From M0108 sp964523415 (GTDB taxonomy: Bacteria > Pseudomonadota > Gammaproteobacteria > Chromatiales > Chromatiaceae), in the NCBI GenBank assembly GCA_964523415.1, contig CAZFZB010000144.1:1-6461 (forward strand): a stretch of 6,461 nt of DNA, read 5' to 3'. The notes beneath the pieces are model-generated. The model saw only the letters and a list, made by a program, of their open reading frames with translations. It did no database searches and was not told the DNA's origin. Each line of letters begins with the position of its first letter. Position 1 is the stretch's first letter. Both the position numbers and the translations under genes were made by a program. Positions 1 through 5,557 of this stretch are shown here, piece by piece.

Positions 1-119
1 TGAGCGAGGTCAAAGCGAATCTGACGGCCGAAGACGGCCCGGGTACCGGTGCCGGTGCGGTCCATGCGATCGGCACCCTGTTCGATCACATCGCGCAGGA
101 GGTCGAGGTATTCCCTCAC
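1..119 (-). CDS. thyA: Thymidylate synthase, N-terminal fragment (runs off left edge)
   Basis: Partial gene: 39 codons of the N-terminus are present and the rest lies beyond position 1. Thymidylate synthase methylates dUMP to dTMP in the cytoplasm, using methylene-tetrahydrofolate. The fragment begins MREYLDLLRDVIE and contains DRTGTGT at residues 20-26 followed by FGRQIRFDL, the hallmark N-terminus of the ThyA family. Arg21 falls at the same number as the dUMP-phosphate-binding arginine of E. coli ThyA. The start is GTG at 119-117. It is forced, because an in-frame TAA lies at 128-126 and the next Met codon is inside the conserved motif. There is no Shine-Dalgarno sequence; the leader is strikingly C/T-rich instead. 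It lies 124 bases downstream of gpmI on the same strand and could be read through from it. Identity is secure; expression details are not. Confidence 0.93.
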   Translation of the reverse strand, partial: MREYLDLLRDVIEQGADRMDRTGTGTRAVFGRQIRFDLA

Positions 120-120
120 G

Positions 121-155
121 GGCGGTTACCGGGGAGGGGGAGGAGGGAAAGGCCA
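121..155 (-). other. Pyrimidine-rich thyA leader / polypurine tract
   Basis: Positions 131-152 of the plus strand are 22 consecutive purines, with G runs of 4, 5, 2 and 3 separated by single A residues. In the minus-strand thyA transcript this becomes a C/U-rich leader directly before the GTG start, where a Shine-Dalgarno sequence would be expected. The G-rich strand is the template strand. It might form an imperfect G-quadruplex, but four runs of three G are not available without bulges. Its function is unknown. Confidence 0.4.
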
Positions 156-165
156 AAATCCCCCG

Positions 166-190
166 TGAGGCTATCCCAGCCCTCATCACT
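166..190 (-). other. Imperfect stem-loop between gpmI and thyA
   Basis: GTGAGGCT at 166-173 faces AGCC, CTCA and CAC at 179-190, which can pair across a five-base loop if two single bases are bulged out. In the minus-strand transcript it is followed by a G run and then UUUU six bases later. That is a poor match to an intrinsic terminator, so it may be a weak terminator, a processing site or chance. The rest of the 120-243 gap shows no gene. Confidence 0.25.
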
Positions 191-243
191 CGCAAAATTC
201 CTGGGGCCTGGAGCCTGCGGTTGGAGCAGATGGGGGCGTGCCA

Positions 244-1788
244 TCAGATGCGGGACTGTGACAGCAGCAGGGAACGGCCCTGCATGGCCCTTGGTCTTGG
301 CAGGCCCATGAGGGCGAGCACGGTTGGGGCTATTGAGTCCAAGCCTGCGCCGATACTCAGGTTCCAGGGAACCTCGTCCATGACCAGGCAGGGCACCGGA
401 TAGAGGGTATGCTGGGTATGAGGGGTTTGGGTAACCGGGTCCACCATCTCGTCGCAATTACCATGGTCGGCCGTGAGGATGACGGCGTAGCCCGCCGCCA
501 GGGCTGTGTCCAGGACCCTGCTGACCTCCCGGTCCAGGGCCTCCACCGCCGCGATCACCGCCTCCCGGACCGCCGTGTGACCGACCATATCGCCATTGGC
601 GAAGTTGACGACAATAAAGGGATATTCCCTGCGCTCCAAGGCCGCCACCACGGCTGTGGCAACCTCGGGGGCGCTCATCTCCGGCTTCAGGTCATAAGTT
701 TCGACCTGTGGCGAGGGGATCAGGAATTGTTCCTCGCCTGGCAGGGGCTCACTATGTCCACCGTTGAAGTAGAAAGTTACGTGGGGGTATTTCTCGGTCT
801 CGGCGCAATGGAACTGGCGAATGCCCGCATCACTCAGGATCTTACCAAGGGTAACCGCCGGGGACTCATGATGAAAGGCAATGGGCATCTGATAGGTCTT
901 TTCGTAGCGCATCATGCAAGTCACCTCGACGGGCATGAAGCTCCCCCGCGGAAAGCGCTCGAAATCCGGCTCGAGGAAGACCTTGAGGATTTGGCGTGGC
1001 CTGTCCTTGCGGAAGTTAAAGGAAAGGAGGCAGTCCCCTGCCTCGATCAGGGGCCCTGCCGCAATGCGGGTAGGCAGAATGAATTCATCATCCTGACCTG
1101 CAGCATAGGACTGCTCGATGGCCTCCCGTGCCGAACCCGCCTGCTCGCCCACCCCCTCCACCAGGCAGCGCCAGGCCTTTTCGGTACGATCCCAGCGGTT
1201 GTCGCGGTCCATGGCATAGTAACGGCCTGAGACACTGGCGATAAGGCCCCCTGCCGTGCCCAGCGCCCGCTCAACCTCCTCGAGATAGCCCAAGGCGGAA
1301 CGTGGTGGGGTATCCCGGCCGTCGGTGAGCATGTGGACGGCGGGAATGGCACCCTGCTGGCGGCAAAGCTCAATGAGGGCAATCAGATGATTGACATGGC
1401 TATGGACGCCGCCATCGGATACCAGGCCGAGCAGGTGCAGGGGCCGGCCCAATTCAGCGGCGCGGCGGGCAGCGGCGATCAGAACTGGGTTTTGGAAAAA
1501 GGAGCCGTCACTGATGGCATCGTCGATCAGCACCAGATCCTGACGAATGACGCAACCCGAACCCAGGGTGATGTGACCCACCTCCGAGTTACCCATTTGG
1601 CCATCGGGGAGACCCACGGCCCGACCTGAGGCCTGCAGGGTGGTATGGGGGTAGCGGGCGAAGTAGCGGTCCAGATTGGGGGTATTCGCCAAAGCCACGG
1701 CATTGTTGGCCTTGGCGGGGTTGACGCCAAAGCCATCGAGAATGACCAGCAGAACGGGTCGGCGGGGTACGTTGGGCCAGTTGGCCAT
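244..1788 (-). CDS. gpmI: 2,3-bisphosphoglycerate-independent phosphoglycerate mutase
   Basis: Encodes a 514-residue cytoplasmic enzyme that interconverts 3-phosphoglycerate and 2-phosphoglycerate in glycolysis and gluconeogenesis through a phosphoserine intermediate and two metal ions, usually Mn2+. The length is typical of the family. Visible motifs, in order: VILDGFG with the first metal-binding Asp18; DGQMGNSEVGH with the catalytic Ser68; VHSHVNHL; DGRDTPP; the substrate-binding NFRKDRPRQ; EKYPHVTFYFNGG; then the second metal set in NFANGDMVGHTA, TADHGNCDE and the PHTQH histidines. No key residue is missing. I chose ATG at 1788-1786 because GGAG at 1800-1797 lies eight bases upstream. A TTG two codons earlier is possible but leaves only two bases of spacing. 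The gene is divergent from glgC and upstream of thyA on the same strand. In an autotroph it draws Calvin-cycle 3-phosphoglycerate toward PEP and pyruvate. Confidence 0.97.
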   Translation of the reverse strand: MANWPNVPRRPVLLVILDGFGVNPAKANNAVALANTPNLDRYFARYPHTTLQASGRAVGLPDGQMGNSEVGHITLGSGCVIRQDLVLIDDAISDGSFFQNPVLIAAARRAAELGRPLHLLGLVSDGGVHSHVNHLIALIELCRQQGAIPAVHMLTDGRDTPPRSALGYLEEVERALGTAGGLIASVSGRYYAMDRDNRWDRTEKAWRCLVEGVGEQAGSAREAIEQSYAAGQDDEFILPTRIAAGPLIEAGDCLLSFNFRKDRPRQILKVFLEPDFERFPRGSFMPVEVTCMMRYEKTYQMPIAFHHESPAVTLGKILSDAGIRQFHCAETEKYPHVTFYFNGGHSEPLPGEEQFLIPSPQVETYDLKPEMSAPEVATAVVAALERREYPFIVVNFANGDMVGHTAVREAVIAAVEALDREVSRVLDTALAAGYAVILTADHGNCDEMVDPVTQTPHTQHTLYPVPCLVMDEVPWNLSIGAGLDSIAPTVLALMGLPRPRAMQGRSLLLSQSRI

Positions 1789-1796
1789 CTCCAAGA

Positions 1797-1800
1797 CTCC
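1797..1800 (-). promoter_or_regulatory. Ribosome binding site of gpmI (decides the start)
   Basis: On the minus strand GGAG sits eight bases before the ATG at 1788 and only two before the TTG at 1794, favouring the ATG start. A second GGAG touches the ATG and is too close to work. Confidence 0.6.
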
Positions 1801-1856
1801 AGGTTGGGAGGGGTAACCCCAGGACGTTTTCGGCCCAAGGCCCCTAAGAAGGCTAG

Positions 1857-1862
1857 TTTATA
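1857..1862 (-). promoter_or_regulatory. Candidate -10 element of the gpmI promoter
   Basis: The minus strand reads TATAAA here, the best -10 match in the gpmI upstream region, about 70 bases before the start codon. The -35 position (about 1880-1885, CAAGCC) matches poorly and lies inside the dyad at 1876-1900. This could mean an activator-dependent promoter, or no promoter at all. Confidence 0.3.
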
Positions 1863-1875
1863 CCCCTTGCCAGCC

Positions 1876-1900
1876 GGTTGGCTTGTTCGCTTTGCCAACC
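1876..1900. promoter_or_regulatory. Operator-like inverted repeat upstream of gpmI
   Basis: GGTTGGC (1876-1882) and GCCAACC (1894-1900) are perfect 7-base inverted arms with an 11-base spacer. The dyad centre is about 28 bases upstream of the candidate gpmI -10 element, roughly -38 from a predicted start of transcription. That position suits a regulator contacting RNA polymerase or blocking the -35 region. The regulator is not identifiable from the sequence. Confidence 0.4.
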
Positions 1901-1977
1901 CAAAAGGGAAAACATCATCTTAAGCTTTGACCATATCGCTTCCAGCTGATTGCTTTTCAAGGGTATCCTCGGTTGCC

Positions 1978-2004
1978 ACCGACCATGACCGACCAAATTG
2001 GTGC
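1978..2004. promoter_or_regulatory. Phased direct repeat plus dyad upstream of glgC
   Basis: ACCGACCA occurs at 1978-1985 and again at 1988-1995, exactly 10 bases (one helical turn) apart. The second copy runs into the dyad ACCAAATTGGT (1992-2002). Direct repeats at one-turn spacing are typical of OmpR/PhoB-type response regulators. The dyad, ACC-N5-GGTGC, resembles half of an NtrC site. No convincing sigma-70 or sigma-54 promoter could be placed next to it. This is a candidate regulator site for glgC only; which protein binds is unknown. Confidence 0.3.
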
Positions 2005-2054
2005 GTTTTCGTCGCCGCCATTCTGGTGGACAATAAGCGTAAAGAGGTTCGACG

Positions 2055-2147
2055 ATGAATTCGCGATTCGGCAGGACCCCTCAAGGCCAAGGAACGCGAA
2101 GTAACCCGCGACCCCCTTCACCGCGGCCCACCGCGCCCATGATGTAG
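2055..2147 (+). CDS. Possible 30-residue leader peptide upstream of glgC
   Basis: A short ORF starts at ATG 2055 with AGAGG (2042-2046) nine bases upstream, a workable ribosome binding site, and stops at TAG 2145-2147. It begins MNSRFGRTPQGQG, and its C-terminal half is rich in proline and arginine, with one Pro-Pro pair, ending in Met-Met. It is in the same frame as glgC, 126 bases upstream, so readthrough of the amber stop would give GlgC a 42-residue extension. The stop codon directly abuts the hairpin at 2148. Against it: third-position GC is about 63 percent by my count, no better than background, and I recognise no homologue. It could be a regulatory upstream ORF or chance. Confidence 0.25.
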   Translation: MNSRFGRTPQGQGTRSNPRPPSPRPTAPMM

Positions 2148-2165
2148 CCCCGCGTCGCAGCGGGG
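2148..2165 (+). promoter_or_regulatory. Hairpin just upstream of the glgC ribosome binding site
   Basis: CCCCGC (2148-2153) and GCGGGG (2160-2165) form a perfect six-pair, all-GC stem with a six-base loop, ending three bases before the glgC Shine-Dalgarno. There is no U-tract, so it is not a terminator. It starts immediately after the stop codon of the short upstream ORF. A ribosome stopped there would cover the 5' arm, which could change access to the glgC start. This is a structural inference only. Confidence 0.45.
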
Positions 2166-2168
2166 AAT

Positions 2169-2175
2169 GAGGAGG
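2169..2175 (+). promoter_or_regulatory. Ribosome binding site of glgC
   Basis: GAGGAGG lies five bases before ATG 2181, a strong Shine-Dalgarno that fixes the start. It contains the GGA core (2171-2173) that CsrA-type regulators use; further GGA motifs lie in the leader at 2028-2030, 2074-2076, 2091-2093 and 2164-2166. Confidence 0.8.
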
Positions 2176-2180
2176 CAGAC

Positions 2181-3443
2181 ATGAAACCCGACCGGATCAT
2201 AGCGTTCGTCATGGCGGGCGGCCAAGGCACCCGCCTCCAACCCCTAACCACGGCCCGCTCCAAACCCTCGGTGCCCTTCGGCGCACGTTACCGGATCGTC
2301 GATTTTGTCCTCAGTAATCTGGTCAACTCCAGTATCAGCACCATCTATTTGCTGGTTCAGTACAAGTCCCAGTCCCTCATCGAGCATGTCCGCAAGGCCT
2401 GGACCATCTCTCCCCTGCTCCAGCAGCAGTTCGTGACCGTGGTGCCACCCCAGATGAGGATCAGTGCCAACTGGTTTCAGGGCACCGCGGACGCCGTCCA
2501 TCAGAATCTCAACCTGATCGAGGAGCAATCACCAGACCTAGTGGCCGTCTTTGGCGCCGACCATATCTACCGGATGGATATCCAGCAGATGGTGGATTTT
2601 CATAAGGCCAACCAGGCCGATGTGACAGTCGCCGCCCTGCCCGTCCCACTCCGGGATGCGCGGAGCTTTGGTGTGATCGCCGCCGGACCTGATGGACGCA
2701 TCCAGGCCTTTCAGGAAAAGCCGGCCCAACCCGCAGCCATGCCCGGTGACCCGGACCATGCCTATGCCTCCATGGGTAACTATATCTTCGGTACGGATGT
2801 CCTGATCGAAGCCCTCGAAGAGGCCCGCCGGAATGGCGAAACCGATTTTGGCGGTCATGTCCTGCCACGTCTGCTGCGTACCCACCGACTCTTTGCCTAC
2901 GACTTCGCGACCAACCTGATACCAGGCATCAAGCCCTATGAACAACGGGTCTATTGGAGGGACGTCGGGAATATCGATGCCTACTTTGAGGCCCACAAGG
3001 ACGTTTTAGGCGCCGAACCCATCTTCGATATGTTCAACCCCCAATGGCCCATCTATTCCAGCGGCTACCAGGGTCCGGTAGCGCGGGTGCTGGGTGGAGA
3101 GTTGCGAAACTCCCTGCTAGCAGCGGGCGCCATCGTCCACGAGGGCGCGCGCATCACTAATACCATCATCCGCCGCGAGGCGGTCATCGAGGAGGATGTC
3201 ATCCTCGAGGATTGTGTCGTCATGGATTATGTGCGTGTCTGCCGTGGGGCGCGTCTGCGACGGGTCATCGTCGATCGTCACAACATTATCGCCGCAGACG
3301 ACCGTATCGGCTTCAACCCGGAGGCGGACCGCCAGCGATTTACGGTTAGCGAGGGGGGTATTACCGTGGTTCCCGCCGGGCGCGTGGGTTACTTTGCCCG
3401 CGACCACCACCAAGGCACCAAGGGCCGCAGCTATTCCAAATGA
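2181..3443 (+). CDS. glgC: Glucose-1-phosphate adenylyltransferase (ADP-glucose pyrophosphorylase)
   Basis: A 420-residue cytoplasmic enzyme that makes ADP-glucose and pyrophosphate from ATP and glucose-1-phosphate, the committed, allosterically controlled step of bacterial glycogen synthesis. The N-terminal catalytic domain shows the nucleotide-binding AGGQGTRLQPLT loop (residues 12-23). Lys28 corresponds to the E. coli activator-site Lys39. WFQGTADAV follows at about 98-106, then GADHIY with Asp127 (E. coli Asp142) and FQEKP with Lys180 (E. coli Lys195, glucose-1-phosphate binding). The C-terminal part, from about residue 290, has the hexapeptide left-handed beta-helix pattern (AGAIVHEGARITNTIIRREAVIEEDVI). 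From memory, stretches such as PVPFG, SNLVN, QYKSQSL and VFGADHIYRMD look closer to actinobacterial GlgC than to the enteric enzyme. It is the first gene of a packed group with gmhA and hldE. Confidence 0.96.
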   Translation: MKPDRIIAFVMAGGQGTRLQPLTTARSKPSVPFGARYRIVDFVLSNLVNSSISTIYLLVQYKSQSLIEHVRKAWTISPLLQQQFVTVVPPQMRISANWFQGTADAVHQNLNLIEEQSPDLVAVFGADHIYRMDIQQMVDFHKANQADVTVAALPVPLRDARSFGVIAAGPDGRIQAFQEKPAQPAAMPGDPDHAYASMGNYIFGTDVLIEALEEARRNGETDFGGHVLPRLLRTHRLFAYDFATNLIPGIKPYEQRVYWRDVGNIDAYFEAHKDVLGAEPIFDMFNPQWPIYSSGYQGPVARVLGGELRNSLLAAGAIVHEGARITNTIIRREAVIEEDVILEDCVVMDYVRVCRGARLRRVIVDRHNIIAADDRIGFNPEADRQRFTVSEGGITVVPAGRVGYFARDHHQGTKGRSYSK

Positions 3444-3444
3444 C

Positions 3445-4017
3445 ATGATCGACCGGCATCTCGACGACCACCTGAACACCATCGCCAGGCTGCGTGAACA
3501 AAGCGCCTTGATTGAGGAAATCGCCGGCCTCATGATCCGGTGCCTGACGGCCGGGGGCCGCATCTTCTGGCTCGGCAATGGGGGTAGCGCGGCGGATAGC
3601 CAACACCTGGCCTCGGAACTGGTGGGACGCTTCGAGCGCGATCGCCCCGGCCTGGCTTCCCACGCCCTGACCACCGACAGTTCTGCCCTGACGGCGATTG
3701 GCAATGATTATGGTTTCGACCAGATCTTCGCCCGCCAAGTCGAGTCCCTGTGCCGACCGGAGGATTTGGTCATCGGCATCAGCACCTCGGGTAACAGTCC
3801 CAATGTCTTAAGGGCGATGGAAAAGGCACGCGCCCTAGGGGCCTTGACCGTTGGCTTTGGTGGCCGTGGGGGCGGTCGCCTCAAGGATCTGGTGGATGCC
3901 TGCCTGATCGTCGCCTGCGACAATACGGCGCGCATCCAGGAGGCGCACCTCCTCGTCGGCCATATTCTCTGCGACCTGGTCGAGGCGCATTTCTCCCCGC
4001 CCAGCCCCGACGCCTGA
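3445..4017 (+). CDS. gmhA: Sedoheptulose-7-phosphate isomerase
   Basis: A 190-residue cytoplasmic SIS-domain enzyme that converts D-sedoheptulose 7-phosphate to D-glycero-D-manno-heptose 7-phosphate, the first step of ADP-heptose synthesis for the LPS core. The motif LGNGGSAADSQHLASELVGR (43-62) carries the phosphate-binding loop and zinc ligands His54 and Glu58. ISTSGNSPNV (112-121) is the second SIS loop. RIQEAHLLVGH (163-173) supplies Gln165 and His173, matching the GmhA metal site. The relative DiaA, which acts in replication initiation, is the main alternative, but the adjacent hldE strongly favours GmhA. The start is ATG 3445, one base after the glgC stop. There is no clear Shine-Dalgarno, so translation probably depends on coupling to glgC. 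The stop is ten bases before hldE. Confidence 0.94.
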   Translation: MIDRHLDDHLNTIARLREQSALIEEIAGLMIRCLTAGGRIFWLGNGGSAADSQHLASELVGRFERDRPGLASHALTTDSSALTAIGNDYGFDQIFARQVESLCRPEDLVIGISTSGNSPNVLRAMEKARALGALTVGFGGRGGGRLKDLVDACLIVACDNTARIQEAHLLVGHILCDLVEAHFSPPSPDA

Positions 4018-4027
4018 ACCTTCCTTC

Positions 4028-5512
4028 ATGTTCGAAAATCCCGAGGCCGTCCAGCAGGCCCTAAATTCCGGTTTTGGCAGGCGCCGGATCCTGGTCGTCG
4101 GCGATCTCATGCTCGACCGCTATCTTTGGGGCCAGGTGCGGCGCATTTCCCCTGAGGCCCCAGTACCCGTAGTGCATTTGACTCGCCGCACCCATTCCGC
4201 AGGCGGCGCTGCCAATGTCGCCCGCAACCTGGCCACCCTGGGGCTTGAGGTCCACCTTGCCGGGGTGACGGGCAACGACGAGGGCCGCACTGCTCTGCTC
4301 GCCGACCTGGCGGCGGACGGTATCCGCACCCAGGCGGTAACCATAGCCAGAGACCGGGCCACCACGGTCAAGACGCGGGTCATCGGTGATCATCAGCAAA
4401 TGCTGCGTATCGACGAGGAGAGCAACAGGCCACTCGTTCAGGAGGACGAGTTCGCCCTCCGCGAGGCCATCCTGCCCCTCATGGCGGGGGCTGGCGCCCT
4501 GGTGCTCTCGGACTATGCCAAGGGAGTCCTCTCCGAGGCACTCTGCCACCACCTCCTGGCAGAGGCCCGGGTGCTGGGTCTACTCGTCCTGGTTGATCCC
4601 AAGGGCCAGGACTTTGCTAAGTACGCCGGCTCCAGCCTCATTACCCCCAATCGGGCGGAGCTCTCCCAGGCCACCGGCGTCCCTCGGGAGGACTTGGCTG
4701 GCCTGCTTGGCGCTGCGGCAGCCCTGAGAGGGGAACTGAACCTAGGGCTCCTGGTGCTGACTCTCAGCGAGTTGGGCCTGGCCCTGGTGGACGGATCAGG
4801 CACCCGGCGCATTCCAGCCCAGGCCCGGGAGGTCTTCGACGTCTCTGGCGCTGGTGACACCGTCATCGCCACCTTCGCCGCTGGCCTCGCCGCCGGGCTG
4901 GGGGTTGGCGATACCGCCCATCTGGCCAATCTGGCCGCCGGGGCCGTGGTCGGCAAGGTGGGGACGGTACCCATCACCAAGGCTGACCTTCTGGCCGCCA
5001 TCCAGGGCGAGTCGGCTCAGGAACAGGCGGGCAAGATCATGGAGTTGACTTCCGCTAAAGCTAGGGTGCAAGGCTGGCAGGCCGCGGGGGAACGCGTCGT
5101 CTTCACCAATGGCTGCTTTGACCTGCTCCATGTCGGACATGTGAGCTACCTGGAGCTGGCCCGCCGCCAGGGCCAGCGCCTGGTGGTGGGCCTGAATACG
5201 GATTCCTCGGTGCGGGCCCTGAAGGGGCCGGAACGCCCTCTCATCGGTGAGCAGGACCGCGCTCGGGTTCTTGCCGCCCTGGCCGCCGTCGATGCCGTGG
5301 TGCTGTTCGACGGGGCGACACCCCTGGAACTCATTCTCGCCCTCCATCCGGATGTCCTCGCCAAGGGTGCCGATTACCGGGAGGAGGAGGTCGTCGGGGC
5401 CTCTGAGGTGAAATCCTGGGGTGGACAGCTGGTCTTGATACCCCTGGTCGATAATCGCAGCACCACCGGCATCATCCAACGCCTGGGGACCTCCCTGGGC
5501 AGGCAGTCTTAG
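4028..5512 (+). CDS. hldE: Bifunctional heptose-7-phosphate kinase / heptose-1-phosphate adenylyltransferase
   Basis: A 494-residue two-domain cytoplasmic enzyme, formerly called RfaE and slightly longer than the E. coli protein. It phosphorylates D-glycero-D-manno-heptose 7-phosphate at C1 and, after GmhB removes the 7-phosphate, adenylylates heptose-1-phosphate to ADP-heptose. The N-terminal PfkB/ribokinase-type domain (about 1-320) shows VVGDLMLDRYLWG (about 23-35), SAGGAANVARN and the catalytic VSGAGDT with Asp277. The C-terminal nucleotidyltransferase domain (about 345-494) shows FTNGCFDLLHVGH, with the HxGH motif at 368-371, then VGLNTDSSVRALKG, KGADY and the terminal DNRSTTGIIQRL. Both halves appear complete. 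ATG 4028 has only a pyrimidine-rich TTCCTTC before it, so translation probably relies on coupling to gmhA ten bases upstream. It converges with cbbY across a 45-base gap. Confidence 0.97.
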   Translation: MFENPEAVQQALNSGFGRRRILVVGDLMLDRYLWGQVRRISPEAPVPVVHLTRRTHSAGGAANVARNLATLGLEVHLAGVTGNDEGRTALLADLAADGIRTQAVTIARDRATTVKTRVIGDHQQMLRIDEESNRPLVQEDEFALREAILPLMAGAGALVLSDYAKGVLSEALCHHLLAEARVLGLLVLVDPKGQDFAKYAGSSLITPNRAELSQATGVPREDLAGLLGAAAALRGELNLGLLVLTLSELGLALVDGSGTRRIPAQAREVFDVSGAGDTVIATFAAGLAAGLGVGDTAHLANLAAGAVVGKVGTVPITKADLLAAIQGESAQEQAGKIMELTSAKARVQGWQAAGERVVFTNGCFDLLHVGHVSYLELARRQGQRLVVGLNTDSSVRALKGPERPLIGEQDRARVLAALAAVDAVVLFDGATPLELILALHPDVLAKGADYREEEVVGASEVKSWGGQLVLIPLVDNRSTTGIIQRLGTSLGRQS

Positions 5513-5550
5513 GCCTAGGCCAGGGTCGGCCCATGTCAAGGGTGGTCGGC
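5512..5550. repeat. Small repeats in the hldE/cbbY convergent gap
   Basis: A 10-base palindrome GGCCTAGGCC (5512-5521) overlaps the hldE stop codon. GGTCGGC is repeated at 5524-5530 and 5544-5550, 20 bases apart. No hairpin followed by a T-tract is present on either strand, so I see no intrinsic terminator for either converging gene here. Confidence 0.35.
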
Positions 5551-5557
5551 TTAGTCC

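Noticed and set aside
409..1230. A 273-codon open frame on the plus strand inside gpmI
   Set aside because: It is antisense to a gene with every catalytic motif intact, resembles no known protein, and such frames are common opposite GC-rich genes.
1810..1820. GGGGTAACCCC short hairpin in the gpmI leader
   Set aside because: Four-base arms with a three-base loop are expected by chance in GC-rich DNA, and nothing ties it to a known regulatory element.
1971..2004. Sigma-54/NtrC promoter upstream of glgC
   Set aside because: Only a partial NtrC-like half-site is present, and no GG-N10-GC promoter element could be placed on either strand.
3196..3444. N-terminal extension of gmhA into glgC
   Set aside because: The frame is open upstream, but homology to GmhA begins at ATG 3445 and the upstream residues are out-of-frame glgC sequence.
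3117..3704. A 195-codon minus-strand frame across the glgC/gmhA junction
   Set aside because: It is antisense to two well-supported genes, and its low-complexity Asp-rich text comes from the hexapeptide-repeat codons of glgC.
4796..5539. A 247-codon open frame on the minus strand opposite hldE
   Set aside because: It is fully antisense to the conserved hldE domains, has no ribosome binding site I could recognise and no recognisable motif.
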